Source: Pseudomonas sp. Irchel s3b2 (GTDB lineage: Bacteria > Pseudomonadota > Gammaproteobacteria > Pseudomonadales > Pseudomonadaceae). Taken from it: a stretch of 64,000 nucleotides of DNA. Each line of letters begins with the position of its first letter. The stretch's first letter is position 1. Below the pieces are notes generated by a model. The model did no database searches. It was given only the letters and a program-made list of their open reading frames with translations, and was not told where the DNA came from. Below are positions 17,092-26,499 of this stretch, piece after piece. The stretch spans positions 62,001 to 126,000 of the forward strand of contig NZ_FYEB01000001.1 of assembly GCF_900187445.1 (NCBI RefSeq), in the 5' to 3' direction. Both the position numbers and the translations under genes were made by a program.

Positions 17092-18057
17092 TCAACTGAC
17101 GACCCGCAGCGCTTTACCGCTGAAATAAGCCTGAGCGTTTTCCGTCAACTGACCAACAATCCGTTGCCGCGCCTCGCGACTGCCCCAGGCATTGTGCGGA
17201 GTGACGATCAGTCGTGGAATGTCCTGAGCCAACAGCGGATTGCCGGCGCTCGGTGGTTCGACGCTCAGCACGTCGGTCGCCGCGCCGCCCAAGTGTCCGT
17301 TGCGCAGGGCGTCAGCCAATGCCTGTTCGTCAATCAAACCACCGCGCGCGGTGTTGACCACGAAAGCACCGGGTTTCATCGAGGCCAGTTCTCGGGCGCC
17401 GATAAAGTGGCGGGTGTGTTCGTTGAGCGGGCAGTGTAGGGTCAGGGCGTCGATTTGCGGCAGCAGTTCATTCAGCGGCAAGCGATCCGGCCGGGCAGGG
17501 CGTCCCGGAATCTGCCCCAGCAATACGCGCATGCCGAACGCCTCGGCCAACCGCGCCACGGCACTGCCCAGTTCACCGTGACCGAGCAGACCGAGGGTTT
17601 TGCCTTCGAGTTCGACGATTGGGTAATCGAGCAGGCAGAACTGTTTCGCTTGTTGCCAGCGACCTTCGGCGACCGCTTTTTGATAATCGGCCAGGCGCGT
17701 CGCCAGGTTCAGCAACAACATGATCGTGTGCTGAGCCACCGATGGCGTGCCGTAACCCTGGCAGTTGCAGACAGTGATTCCGTGGGCGCGGGCGGCGGCG
17801 AGGTCGACGTTATTGGTGCCGGTGGCGGTGATCAGGATCAGCTTCAACTCGGGACTGGCCGCCATGGCGGCCGCATCGATCAGGATTTTGTTGCTGATGG
17901 CGACAGTGACACCCTTGAGGCGTTCGATCACCTGATCAGGCGTGGTCTGGGCGAACAGTTGCAAGTCGCTGAAGCACTCGCGTAAAGGGCTGAGGTCGAG
18001 ATCGCCGAGATCCAGGGACGGATGGTCGAGGAAAACGGCGCGGCGAGAGTTCGTCAT
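17092..18057 (-). CDS. D-isomer-specific 2-hydroxyacid dehydrogenase
   Basis: NAD(P)-dependent reductase of 2-oxoacids, 321 residues. The NAD-binding motif is LGLLGHGELGSAVARLAEAF at about 148-167, and the catalytic Arg, Glu and His lie in FVVNTARGGLIDEQAL and VTPHNAWGS. The residue after His is Asn rather than the more usual Ile/Ala context, within family variation. Hydroxypyruvate or glyoxylate reductase activity (HprA-like) is most likely; the exact substrate is not determined by sequence. ATG 18057 (MTNSRRAVFLDH) is preferred to the adjacent TTG at 18060. The gene follows rsmC on the same strand with 33 bases between them. Confidence 0.88.
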   Translation of the reverse strand: MTNSRRAVFLDHPSLDLGDLDLSPLRECFSDLQLFAQTTPDQVIERLKGVTVAISNKILIDAAAMAASPELKLILITATGTNNVDLAAARAHGITVCNCQGYGTPSVAQHTIMLLLNLATRLADYQKAVAEGRWQQAKQFCLLDYPIVELEGKTLGLLGHGELGSAVARLAEAFGMRVLLGQIPGRPARPDRLPLNELLPQIDALTLHCPLNEHTRHFIGARELASMKPGAFVVNTARGGLIDEQALADALRNGHLGGAATDVLSVEPPSAGNPLLAQDIPRLIVTPHNAWGSREARQRIVGQLTENAQAYFSGKALRVVS

Positions 18058-18150
18058 CAACTGTACCTTTTGTGCATTGAACTGAAGGCGTAATCTGTCG
18101 AGCCTACCAGATGAAACAAACTGTTCCTCATTGTCTGGCCTGGCACAAAC

Positions 18151-18284
18151 TTGTGGCGAGGGAGCTTGCTCCCGCTGGGCTGCGCAGCGGCCTCAATCCA
18201 GGCAACCGTGTATTGTCAGACATACCGTGTCATGCGGTTTACGACTGCTTCGCAGCCGAACGGGAGCAAGCTCCCTCGCCACAG
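18151..18284. repeat. REP doublet (REPIN), GAGGGAGCTTGCTCCC type
   Basis: TTGTGGCGAGGGAGCTTGCT at the left and AGCAAGCTCCCTCGCCACAG at the right form an inverted pair. The core differs from the GGCTTGCC type used elsewhere in the window. Confidence 0.88.
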
Positions 18285-18340
18285 AGGTGTAGTCGGCTTC
18301 CGAGTTTTTTATTGATCAGCCTTGCCCAAAAGGAACCCCC

Positions 18341-18970
18341 ATGTATTGGACAGAATTCTTGACCGTTGCCCTCATTCACTTGCTGGCCGTCGCCAGCCCC
18401 GGCCCGGACTTTGCTGTGGTGGTGCGTGAGAGCGTGACCCACGGTCGTCGCGCCGGGACCTGGACAGCGTTGGGCGTCGGTTCGGCGATTTTCCTGCACG
18501 TCGGTTATTCGCTGTTGGGTATCGGACTGATCGTGTCTCAGTCGATCGTGCTGTTCAGCGCCTTGAAATGGGCCGCAGCCGCGTATCTGCTGTACATCGG
18601 CTATAGAGCCCTGCGCGCGCAACCAGCTAAACCGGTGGCTGACGACCTGCACCAGGAGGCCGGCGAACGCACCGCGCGGGGCGCCTTCACTTCTGGTTTC
18701 GTGACCAACGGCTTGAACCCGAAAGCCACGCTGTTTTTCCTGTCGTTGTTCACCGTTGTGATCAACCCGCACACACCACTGGCGGTACAGGCCGGTTACG
18801 GGATTTATCTGGCAGCGGCAACGGCTGTCTGGTTCTGCCTGGTGGCAATGCTGTTCAGCCAACAGCGCGTGCGCGCCGGTTTTTCCCGCATGGGCCACTG
18901 GTTCGACCGGACCATGGGCGCGGTGTTGATCGCCATCGGTGTAAAACTTGCGTTCACCGAGATGCACTGA
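18341..18970 (+). CDS. LysE/RhtB family amino-acid exporter
   Basis: Inner-membrane exporter, 209 residues with about six hydrophobic segments. The family N-terminus is visible in HLLAVASPGPDFAVVVRESV (PGPDF motif at about residue 20), and the central FTSGFVTNGLNPKATLFFLS is the second LysE signature. Members export lysine, homoserine, threonine or other small amino acids or their derivatives. ATG 18341 follows AAAAGGAACCCCC. It is convergent with the AraC-type regulator at 18984, 13 bases away; there is no terminator between. Substrate unknown. Confidence 0.9.
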   Translation: MYWTEFLTVALIHLLAVASPGPDFAVVVRESVTHGRRAGTWTALGVGSAIFLHVGYSLLGIGLIVSQSIVLFSALKWAAAAYLLYIGYRALRAQPAKPVADDLHQEAGERTARGAFTSGFVTNGLNPKATLFFLSLFTVVINPHTPLAVQAGYGIYLAAATAVWFCLVAMLFSQQRVRAGFSRMGHWFDRTMGAVLIAIGVKLAFTEMH

Positions 18971-18983
18971 TCGCGCTGAACGC

Positions 18984-19754
18984 CTACGGGGGATTGAGTT
19001 CGCTCAATTTGTTCAAAGCGCTCAGGTATTCCCGAGGGTTTTCCCCGAGTAAACGGCGAAACATCGCGCTAAACGCCCGAGCACTGCCATAGCCCAGATT
19101 ACACGCCACGCTCTGCACGCTTTCTCCGGCGAGCAGGCGCGGCAAGGCTTCCATCAGGCGCAGTTGCTGACGCCAGGCATTGAAATTCATCTTCAGTTGT
19201 TGCTGGAACAACCGCGCCAAGGTTCGAGAGCTGGCGCCGACTTGTTGTGCCCAGTCTTCCAGGGTATTGGAATGGTCCGGTGCGCGCAGCAGCGCCAGGC
19301 AGATGCCCAGCAGGCGTCGGTCCTCGGGCATCGGAATGTGTAGCGGAAGGTTTTCCAGGCTGGCGATCTCTTCCAGCATCAACTTCTGAATCAATGAATT
19401 TTCCGCGTGTTGCGGACCTTGCACCGCGCGCAGAATCAGCTCGCGCAGCAACGGCGTGACGGCCAGCACGCAGCACTGCTGCAGCGTTGGCGGCGACAGT
19501 TCGGGGGCAATGAACAGCGAACGCATGCGTACTTCGCCCGACATGAAAATCTCATGCGCCGCCAGTGGCGGAATCCACACGGCTCGGGTCGGCGGAATGA
19601 CCCAGGCACCTTGTGCCGTGACCACTCGCATGGTGCCGCGAACGGCGTACAGCAACTGCGCTTCGCGGTGTTGATGCAATTGCTGGTGAGCACCGTCCAC
19701 GTAATCTCGCGGATAGGCGCTGACCGGCCCGTGCAGGAAATGGCTGATTAACAT
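18984..19754 (-). CDS. AraC-family transcriptional regulator with cupin domain
   Basis: DNA-binding regulator of 256 residues. The N-terminal cupin half contains HQHREAQLLYAVRGTMRVV and WVIPPTRAVWIPP, an effector-binding barrel. The C-terminal half has two AraC helix-turn-helix units, with VQSVACNLGYGSARAFSAMF as the second. I use ATG 19754 (MLISHFLHG); the longer frame begins with TTG 19799. It is divergent from the MFS gene at 19840, with 85 bases between the starts, so the likely target is that transporter. The effector is unknown. Confidence 0.85.
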   Translation of the reverse strand: MLISHFLHGPVSAYPRDYVDGAHQQLHQHREAQLLYAVRGTMRVVTAQGAWVIPPTRAVWIPPLAAHEIFMSGEVRMRSLFIAPELSPPTLQQCCVLAVTPLLRELILRAVQGPQHAENSLIQKLMLEEIASLENLPLHIPMPEDRRLLGICLALLRAPDHSNTLEDWAQQVGASSRTLARLFQQQLKMNFNAWRQQLRLMEALPRLLAGESVQSVACNLGYGSARAFSAMFRRLLGENPREYLSALNKLSELNPP

Positions 19755-19839
19755 GTCAGATCCAATGACTTTGTTGTCAGGAATACGCTTTTTCGCCAAC
19801 TTAGCATAAGCCGCTCATTACAACGTAAAGCGTGCCTCG

Positions 19840-21024
19840 ATGAACCAGTCCAGAAATGTCCTCCGCTACATCAACGCAGCCCATGTGATCGATCACATGT
19901 TCATGCTTATTTTTCCGGCCGCCATTCTCGGCATGACCCAGGCCTTCGCGCTGGACTATGCCGCGCTGATCGGCCTGTCCCTCGGCGGTTTCATTGCCTT
20001 TGGCGGCTGTTCGCTACCTGCCGGTTGGCTGGGGGATCACTGGAGCCGACGAAAAATGATGCTGGTGTTTTTCTTCGGCATTGGCGCCTCGGCGATTTTT
20101 ACCGGCGTGAGCAGCAGCGCACCGATGTTGGTACTCGGCCTGACGCTGATCGGGGTTTTCGCCGCGATCTATCACCCGGTGGGCACAGCGATGCTGGTGG
20201 CTTACGCACAGAACCGGGGCCGGGAAATCGGTATCAACGGCATGTGGGGCAACCTCGGCGTGGCGTTTTCGGCGCTGATCACCGGGTTGCTGGTGACGCA
20301 GCTCGGCTGGCGCTCGGCGTTCATTTTGCCGGGCGTGGTGGCGATTGTGCTGGGCATCGGATTCGCGCTTCAGGTGCGTGAAGAACCCATCCCGAAGCGT
20401 CCGCACACACCGCTCAAAGGTGCGGCGGGCCAGCGGATTTCCATGCTCTTGGTGTTCACCGTATTAGCCTTGGCTACCGCCACCGGCGGTGTGGTGTTCA
20501 ATGCCACGACCATGACCTACCCGAAACTGTTTCAGGAACGCCTGCACGATTTGTTCGCTTCGCCGCAAATCCTTGGCGTCGTGGTCAGTCTGGCATATGC
20601 CTTCGGCGCCGTGGCGCAGTTGAGCATCGGACGAGTCTTGCATCGTTTCAGTCTGAAATGGCCGTTCATAGTGTTGACGCTGTGCCAGGCGCCGTTGTTG
20701 TTCGGGTTGGCCTATGTCGAGGGCTGGGCTGTGATAGCGCTGGGCGCGGCGTTCATGTTCGTGGTGTTTGGCCAGGTCACGGTGAATGATGCGATGGTCG
20801 CTAACTTCGTCGCACCGCAATGGCAATCCCGAGTCTTCGCGCTGCGTTACTGTTTATCGTTCGGTGCCAGTGCCAGCGCGATTCCGCTGATTTCGTTTGT
20901 CGAACCGCGCCAAGGTTTTGTAGGCCTTTACCTGATATTGGCGGGTTTTGCAGCGCTGACCTTCGTAGCAGCAGTGTTTTTCCCCCGAACGCCATCCGAG
21001 GCTGTCGTAGGAAAAACGGCGTGA
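19840..21024 (+). CDS. MFS transporter
   Basis: Inner-membrane major facilitator protein, 394 residues with about 12 hydrophobic segments. The loop 2-3 motif is visible as GWLGDHWSRRKMMLVFFFG, and the second half begins near residue 205 with MLLVFTVLALATATGGVVFN. The N-terminus HVIDHMFMLIFPAAILGMTQ resembles the fosmidomycin-resistance (Fsr) branch, whose members export drugs, but physiological substrates are mostly unknown. It is divergent from an AraC regulator with a cupin sensor, which suggests induction by a small molecule. Start ATG 19840 is the only reasonable one. Confidence 0.88.
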   Translation: MNQSRNVLRYINAAHVIDHMFMLIFPAAILGMTQAFALDYAALIGLSLGGFIAFGGCSLPAGWLGDHWSRRKMMLVFFFGIGASAIFTGVSSSAPMLVLGLTLIGVFAAIYHPVGTAMLVAYAQNRGREIGINGMWGNLGVAFSALITGLLVTQLGWRSAFILPGVVAIVLGIGFALQVREEPIPKRPHTPLKGAAGQRISMLLVFTVLALATATGGVVFNATTMTYPKLFQERLHDLFASPQILGVVVSLAYAFGAVAQLSIGRVLHRFSLKWPFIVLTLCQAPLLFGLAYVEGWAVIALGAAFMFVVFGQVTVNDAMVANFVAPQWQSRVFALRYCLSFGASASAIPLISFVEPRQGFVGLYLILAGFAALTFVAAVFFPRTPSEAVVGKTA

Positions 21025-21172
21025 CGGCTAACGAATCCCTGCAAATGCTGGCGCAAAGCTATCATTCGTACGGCTGTGCAAATCATCCCTTTGGCTGATT
21101 TGACTGGCGTTCAAGGGCTCTAGAGTGCTTAGCTTTAAAAGCCAAGACCGTGCAGTCAGAAAAGGGACTCTT

Positions 21173-22855
21173 ATGTTGCAGACTCGCGTTATCCCCCCAG
21201 CCGAGGGCGCTTACCAGTATCCGCTGTTGATTAAACGGCTGCTGATGTCCGGCGCCCGTTATGAAAAAACCCGCGAGATTATCTACCGCGATCAATTGCG
21301 CTATAGCTATCCGACCCTGATCGAGCGGGTCGCGCGGCTGGCCAACGTGCTGACGGCCGCCGGCGTGAAAGCCGGGGATACCGTGGCAGTGATGGACTGG
21401 GACAGCCATCGCTACCTGGAATGCATGTTTGCCATCCCGATGATCGGTGCGGTGATCCACACCATCAACGTGCGCCTGTCGCCGGAGCAGATTCTCTACA
21501 CCATGAACCACGCCGAGGACCGCTTCGTGCTGGTCAACAGCGAGTTTGTCGGGCTGTACAAGGCGATTGCCGGGCACCTGACCACCGTGGAGAAAACCCT
21601 GCTGCTGACCGACTTGCCGGAAAAGACCGCCGATTTGCCGAACCTGATTGGCGAGTACGAGCAATTGCTGGCCGCCGCGAGCCCGCAGTACGACTTCCAG
21701 GACTTCGACGAAAACTCGGTTGCCACCACGTTCTACACAACCGGCACCACCGGCAACCCCAAAGGCGTGTATTTCACCCACCGGCAATTGGTGCTGCACA
21801 CCATGGGCGTGGCGACCATCATGGGCTCCATCGACAGCGTGCGCCTGCTGGGCACCAACGATGTGTACATGCCGATCACCCCGATGTTCCATGTGCACGC
21901 CTGGGGTTTGCCATATGTAGCGACCATGCTCGGGCTCAAACAGGTTTATCCCGGCCGTTACGACCCCGAGTATCTGGTGGAATTGTGGCGCAAGGAAAAG
22001 GTGAGTTTTTCCCACTGTGTGCCGACCATTCTGCAAATGCTCCTCAATGCCAAGGCCGCGCAAAATACCGATTTCGGTGGCTGGAAAATCGTTATCGGCG
22101 GCAGTGCGCTCAACCATGCGCTGTACGATGCCGCCAAGGCCAAGGGCATTCAATTGACTGCCGCTTACGGCATGTCGGAAACCGGGCCATTGGTCTCGTG
22201 CGCGCACCTCAACGATGAGCTGATGGCCGGTACCGAAGACGAACGCACCACCTACCGGATCAAGGCCGGTGTGCCGGGGCCGTTGGTCGAGGCGGCGATC
22301 GTCGATACCGATGGCAATTTCCTGCCTGCCGATGGCGAGACCCAGGGCGAATTGGTGCTGCGTGCGCCGTGGCTCACCGAGGGGTATTTCAACGAGCCGC
22401 AGAAAGGCGCCGAGCTCTGGGCCGGGGGCTGGCTGCACACTGGCGACGTGGCGACCCTGGACAGCATGGGCGTGATCGACATTCGCGACCGGATCAAGGA
22501 CGTGATCAAGACCGGTGGCGAGTGGATCTCCTCCCTGGACCTGGAAGACCTGATCAGCCGTCACCCTGCGGTACGTGAAGTAGCAGTGGTGGGCATCGCC
22601 GATCCGCAGTGGGGCGAGCGGCCGTTTGCGCTGCTGGTGGTCAGGGAAGGGCATGAGATCGGGGCCAAGGAACTCAAGGAGCACCTCAAGCCGTTCGTTG
22701 AGCAGGGGCACCTGAGCAAGTGGGCCATCCCGAGCCAGATCGCCCTTGTTACTGAAATTCCCAAGACCAGCGTCGGCAAACTCGACAAGAAGCGCATCCG
22801 CGTCGACATCACTGAATGGCAGGCTAACAACAGTACCTTCCTCTCGACGCTTTAA
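21173..22855 (+). CDS. Fatty acyl-CoA ligase (AlkK-like)
   Basis: AMP-forming enzyme activating a fatty or related carboxylic acid with CoA, 560 residues. The P-loop signature is TTGTTGNPKGVYFTHRQ (A3 motif), followed by MFHVHAWGLPY, AYGMSETGPLVS (A5), LHTGDVATLDSMGVIDIRDR (A7-A8) and the catalytic Lys in TSVGKLDKKRIR. It resembles medium-chain AlkK-type ligases more than FadD. ATG 21173 follows AAAGGGACTC; the track frame starts 48 bases earlier without support. It precedes the DUF1302/DUF1329 pair by 333 bases, and a stable hairpin lies just after its stop. Confidence 0.9.
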   Translation: MLQTRVIPPAEGAYQYPLLIKRLLMSGARYEKTREIIYRDQLRYSYPTLIERVARLANVLTAAGVKAGDTVAVMDWDSHRYLECMFAIPMIGAVIHTINVRLSPEQILYTMNHAEDRFVLVNSEFVGLYKAIAGHLTTVEKTLLLTDLPEKTADLPNLIGEYEQLLAAASPQYDFQDFDENSVATTFYTTGTTGNPKGVYFTHRQLVLHTMGVATIMGSIDSVRLLGTNDVYMPITPMFHVHAWGLPYVATMLGLKQVYPGRYDPEYLVELWRKEKVSFSHCVPTILQMLLNAKAAQNTDFGGWKIVIGGSALNHALYDAAKAKGIQLTAAYGMSETGPLVSCAHLNDELMAGTEDERTTYRIKAGVPGPLVEAAIVDTDGNFLPADGETQGELVLRAPWLTEGYFNEPQKGAELWAGGWLHTGDVATLDSMGVIDIRDRIKDVIKTGGEWISSLDLEDLISRHPAVREVAVVGIADPQWGERPFALLVVREGHEIGAKELKEHLKPFVEQGHLSKWAIPSQIALVTEIPKTSVGKLDKKRIRVDITEWQANNSTFLSTL

Positions 22856-22861
22856 GCGTCA

Positions 22862-22889
22862 TCTGGCGTGCCCGAAAGGGCGCGCCAGA
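22862..22889 (+). terminator. Possible terminator hairpin after the acyl-CoA ligase gene
   Basis: TCTGGCG-TGCCC-GAAA-GGGCG-CGCCAGA forms a 12-pair stem 7 bases past the stop codon. There is no T-run, so it may act as an mRNA 3'-end stabiliser rather than an intrinsic terminator. Confidence 0.5.
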
Positions 22890-22892
22890 CCC

Positions 22893-22914
22893 ACCAAGCA
22901 AGCGCTTGGCTTGT
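22893..22914. promoter_or_regulatory. Operator-like dyad CAAGC-AAGCGCTT-GGCTTG
   Basis: ACCAAGCAAGC and GCTTGGCTTGT are inverted with 9 of 11 positions matching, centred on GC. Such CAAGCGCTTG dyads are typical of TetR-family operators near acyl-CoA genes. The rest of the 333-base gap to the DUF1302 gene contains no gene. Confidence 0.4.
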
Positions 22915-23161
22915 GAAATCCGAATTTTCAGCCATCCTTGCCGTGCCGACATGTGTCGGACTGGCGAAAGGACTGTTCCAGAGTGGCCGGCAGCTGCAAA
23001 TCACACTTTAGAGGGATCAAGCACTACTACCTGCTGGCTATAGTCCGCTCAAGGAATTTTAAGAACGGAGCGCGCACAAAACGGGGCGATGCAACTTTGG
23101 AGTGACGTCGGAACCGCTTGGCTTCCGGTCACCCACAACGTTTTTAAAAGTACTCAGCCAT

Positions 23162-23169
23162 AACAATAA
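23162..23169 (+). promoter_or_regulatory. Hfq/Crc-type A-rich motif before the DUF1302 gene
   Basis: AACAATAA matches AANAANAA, the catabolite-activity motif bound by Hfq with Crc in pseudomonads. It lies 19 bases before the start codon, at the ribosome site. Confidence 0.4.
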
Positions 23170-23188
23170 TGCACATGGAGTAGCGTCG

Positions 23189-25078
23189 ATGACATCAGTA
23201 AACCAGTTCTGGCGCCGGGCGAAACTGCCCCTGGCAGTCAGTCTCGCCTCTTCGCTCGCCGGGCCTGCATTCGGCGTCAGTTTCAACGTCGGTGAGATCG
23301 AAGGTCAATTCGACTCATCCCTGTCGATCGGAGCCAGTTGGTCTACTCAGAGCCCGAACAAAAACCTCATCGGCGTCAATAACGGGGGCCACGGCTTGTC
23401 CCAGACGTCCGATGACGGTCACAACAACTTCAAGAGCGGCGAAACTTTCTCGAAGATCTTCAAGGGCATCCATGACCTTGAATTGAAATACGGCGACACC
23501 GGCGTCTTCGTCCGGGGCAAATACTGGTATGACTTCGAACTCAAGGATGAAAGCCGCGAGTTCAAGGACATCAGCGACGAAAATCGCAAGGAAGGCGCCA
23601 AGTCTGCCGGCGGCCAGATCCTCGACGCCTTCGTCTACCACAACTACTCCATTGCCGATCAGCCGGGTTCCGTGCGTCTGGGCAAGCAGGTTGTTAGCTG
23701 GGGTGAAAGTACCTTCATCGGCGGCGGCATCAACTCGATCAACCCGATCGACGTGTCGGCGTTCCGTCGTCCCGGTGCCGAGGTCAAGGAAGGTCTGATC
23801 CCGGTCAACATGTTCTACGTGTCCCAGAGCCTGACCGACAATCTGTCGGCCGAAGCCTTCTATCAGCTGGAATGGGACCAGACCGTCGTCGATAATTGCG
23901 GCACCTTCTTCTCCCAGCCGGACATCATTGCCGACGGTTGCGACAACAACCTGCGCGTGCTGAACAAACGCTCGACCATCCCGGCTGTAGCATTGGGCCC
24001 ATTGGCCAACGCGGGCGTCGACGTCAACGAAGAAGGCGTGCTGGTGCGTCGCGGTCCTGACCGCGATGCGCGGGACAGCGGCCAGTGGGGCGCGTCCTTG
24101 AAGTACATGTTCGAACCGCTCGATACCGAGTTCGGCGCGTACTTCATGAACTATCACAGCCGTGCGCCGATCTTCAGCGCCACCGGGGCTCCGCAATCGA
24201 TCTTCAACGGCGTGGCAGCTTTGCCGCCGGCATTCCGCGCACTCGGGCCGCTAGTGGTCGCCGGTAATTCCGAGTACTTCGTCGAGTACCCGGAAGACAT
24301 CCGCCTCTACGGCTTGAGCTTCTCTACCACCCTGCCTACCGGTACGGCGTGGAGCGGCGAGATCAGCTACCGTCCGAACGCGCCGGTGCAACTCAACTCC
24401 ACCGACATCCTGTTTTCTGGCGTGCGCCCATTGGGTGGCGCTCTGGCTAATGCGTCGCTGCTCGAAGGCGTGCCGGGCCAGGATCTGCACGGCTATCGCC
24501 GCAAGGAAATCACCCAGTTCCAGACCACCCTGACGCACTTCTTCGATCAGGTCATGGGTGCCAGCCGTCTGACCCTGGTGGGTGAAGTGGGCGTGACCCA
24601 TGTTGGCGGCCTGGAAAGCAGCTCCGATGTCCGTTACGGCCGTGACCCGGTCTACGGGCCGGGTGAACTGCCGTCTACCGGCGGCCTCAATACCTGCTCG
24701 GCGATCCTCAATACCAGCACCATCAACGGTGCCGGCCCAGGTGCTGCTACCAACAACCGCAGCCGCAACTGCGAGGACGATGGCTTTACCACGTCGATGT
24801 CATGGGGTTATCGCGGTCGCGCCATCTGGGAATACAACGACGTATTCGCCGGTGTGAACCTCAAGCCGAACGTGGCCTGGTCCCACGACGTGAGCGGTTA
24901 CTCGCCAGGCCCTGGCGGCAACTTCGAGGAAGGTCGTAAAGCGGTGAGCCTGGGTGTCGATGCCGAATACCAGAACACCTACACCGCCAGCCTGGCGTAC
25001 ACCAACTTCTTCGATGGCAAGTACACCACCGTGGATGATCGCGACTTCGTTGCGCTCAGCTTCGGCGTGAACTTCTAA
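23189..25078 (+). CDS. DUF1302 outer-membrane-type protein
   Basis: The protein has 629 residues. It has an N-terminal signal peptide (RAKLPLAVSLASSLAGPAFG, cleavage after FGV region), then a long beta-rich mature part with alternating aromatic strands ending in FVALSFGVNF, a terminal Phe typical of outer-membrane barrels. DUF1302 proteins are paired with DUF1329 proteins in many pseudomonads and are linked to hydrophobic substrate uptake or export; the exact role is not established. ATG 23189 is followed by TSVNQFWRR; the longer frame at 23102 has no signal. It is 28 bases before DUF1329 and 3' of the acyl-CoA ligase. Confidence 0.85.
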   Translation: MTSVNQFWRRAKLPLAVSLASSLAGPAFGVSFNVGEIEGQFDSSLSIGASWSTQSPNKNLIGVNNGGHGLSQTSDDGHNNFKSGETFSKIFKGIHDLELKYGDTGVFVRGKYWYDFELKDESREFKDISDENRKEGAKSAGGQILDAFVYHNYSIADQPGSVRLGKQVVSWGESTFIGGGINSINPIDVSAFRRPGAEVKEGLIPVNMFYVSQSLTDNLSAEAFYQLEWDQTVVDNCGTFFSQPDIIADGCDNNLRVLNKRSTIPAVALGPLANAGVDVNEEGVLVRRGPDRDARDSGQWGASLKYMFEPLDTEFGAYFMNYHSRAPIFSATGAPQSIFNGVAALPPAFRALGPLVVAGNSEYFVEYPEDIRLYGLSFSTTLPTGTAWSGEISYRPNAPVQLNSTDILFSGVRPLGGALANASLLEGVPGQDLHGYRRKEITQFQTTLTHFFDQVMGASRLTLVGEVGVTHVGGLESSSDVRYGRDPVYGPGELPSTGGLNTCSAILNTSTINGAGPGAATNNRSRNCEDDGFTTSMSWGYRGRAIWEYNDVFAGVNLKPNVAWSHDVSGYSPGPGGNFEEGRKAVSLGVDAEYQNTYTASLAYTNFFDGKYTTVDDRDFVALSFGVNF

Positions 25079-25106
25079 GCACTGTATTTTCAGGACGAAC
25101 ACATTT

Positions 25107-26471
25107 ATGAAAATAACAAAGAGTCTGTTCCACGTTGGCGTTCTGGGTCTGTCGTTGCTGGCAACCGGTGTCATGGCGGCGGTCCCGGCGGCCGAAGCGG
25201 ACAAGCTGGGCAAGAGCCTGACCCCGATGGGCGCCGAGATGGCGGGCAACGCCGACGGTTCGATCCCGGCCTGGAAACCTATGCCGAAAAACGCCGGTGC
25301 CGTAGACAGCAAAGGTTTCCTGGCTGACCCGTTCGCGAGTGAAAAACCGCTGTTCACCATCACCGCGCAAAACGTTGACCAGTACAAGGACAAGCTCGCG
25401 CCGGGTCAGTACGCGATGTTCAAGCGCTACCCGGAAACCTTCAAGATGCCGGTCTACCCGTCCCATCGCGGCGCCACCGTGCCGGATGACGTGTTCGCCT
25501 CGATCAAGAAGAACGCCACCAACACTAACCTGGTGTCCGGCGGCAACGGTCTGGAAAACTTCGAAACCGCGATCCCGTTCCCGATTCCGAAAAGCGGCGT
25601 TGAAGTCATCTGGAACCATATCACCCGTTATCGCGGCGGCAGTGTGACCCGTCTGATCACCCAGGCCACGCCGCAGCCGAACGGCTCGTTCAGCCTGGTG
25701 TACTTCGAGGACCAGTTCGTATTCCGTGACAAGATGAAGGATTACGACCCAAAAAATCCGGGTAACATCCTGTTCTATTTCAAGCAGAAAGTGACCGCGC
25801 CGGCTCGTCTGGCCGGTGGCGTGCTGCTGGTACACGAAACCCTGGACCAGGTTAAAGAGCCGCGTTCGGCATGGGTCTATAACGCCGGGCAACGCCGTGT
25901 ACGTCGTGCGCCGCAGGTGTCCTATGACGGGCCAGGTACCGCGGCCGATGGCCTGCGTACCTCCGACAACCTGGACATGTACAACGGCGCGCCGGATCGC
26001 TACGACTGGAAGCTCGAAGGCAAGAAAGAGATGTACATCGCCTCCGACAGCTACAAGCTCGATGATCCTAAACTGAAGTACGCCGACATCATCAAGGCCG
26101 GCCATATCAACCAGGACCTGGCTCGCTATGAGCTGCGTCGGGTCTGGCATGTGGTCGCGACCCTGAAGGAAGGTCAGCGTCACATCTACGCCAAACGTGA
26201 CTTCTACATCGACGAAGACACCTGGCAGGCAGCAGTGGTCGACCACTACGACGGTCGTGGGCAACTGTGGCGTGTCGCCGAGGCTCACTCCGAGAACTAC
26301 TACGACAAGCAAGTGCCGTGGTACGCCCTCGAAACCTTGTACGACCTGCAATCGGGCCGCTACCTGGCACTGGGCATGAAGAACGAAGAGAAGTCTGCGT
26401 ATAACTTCGGCTTCACTGCCTCCACCGCTGACTTCACTCCGGCAGCGTTGCGTCAGGAAGGCGTTCGCTAA
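25107..26471 (+). CDS. DUF1329 periplasmic/outer-membrane-associated protein
   Basis: The protein has 454 residues with a signal peptide (MKITKSLFHVGVLGLSLLAT, likely cut near VMA). The mature part carries LTPMGAEMAGNADGSIPAWK, the usual DUF1329 opening, and the later blocks GQRRVRRAPQVSYDGPGTAA and ARYELRRVWHVVATLKEG. The fold resembles LolA/LolB-like lipid-binding proteins, as known for this family, so it may chaperone a hydrophobic compound. It follows DUF1302 by 28 bases in one transcript. An AATAACAA motif overlaps codons 2-5. A terminator follows the gene. Confidence 0.88.
   Translation: MKITKSLFHVGVLGLSLLATGVMAAVPAAEADKLGKSLTPMGAEMAGNADGSIPAWKPMPKNAGAVDSKGFLADPFASEKPLFTITAQNVDQYKDKLAPGQYAMFKRYPETFKMPVYPSHRGATVPDDVFASIKKNATNTNLVSGGNGLENFETAIPFPIPKSGVEVIWNHITRYRGGSVTRLITQATPQPNGSFSLVYFEDQFVFRDKMKDYDPKNPGNILFYFKQKVTAPARLAGGVLLVHETLDQVKEPRSAWVYNAGQRRVRRAPQVSYDGPGTAADGLRTSDNLDMYNGAPDRYDWKLEGKKEMYIASDSYKLDDPKLKYADIIKAGHINQDLARYELRRVWHVVATLKEGQRHIYAKRDFYIDEDTWQAAVVDHYDGRGQLWRVAEAHSENYYDKQVPWYALETLYDLQSGRYLALGMKNEEKSAYNFGFTASTADFTPAALRQEGVR
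25112..25119 (+). promoter_or_regulatory. Hfq/Crc-type motif at the DUF1329 start
   Basis: AATAACAA matches AANAANAA and overlaps codons 2-5 of the gene, a position where Hfq/Crc would block initiation. Confidence 0.4.
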
Positions 26472-26499
26472 TACGTTGTAAACCGAGGCCGCATCCTTG

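Noticed and set aside
21083..22711. 542-codon minus-strand frame opposite the acyl-CoA ligase gene
   Set aside because: Antisense shadow: low-information His/Gln/Val/Gly-rich protein without motifs, while the plus strand has the complete AMP-ligase signatures.
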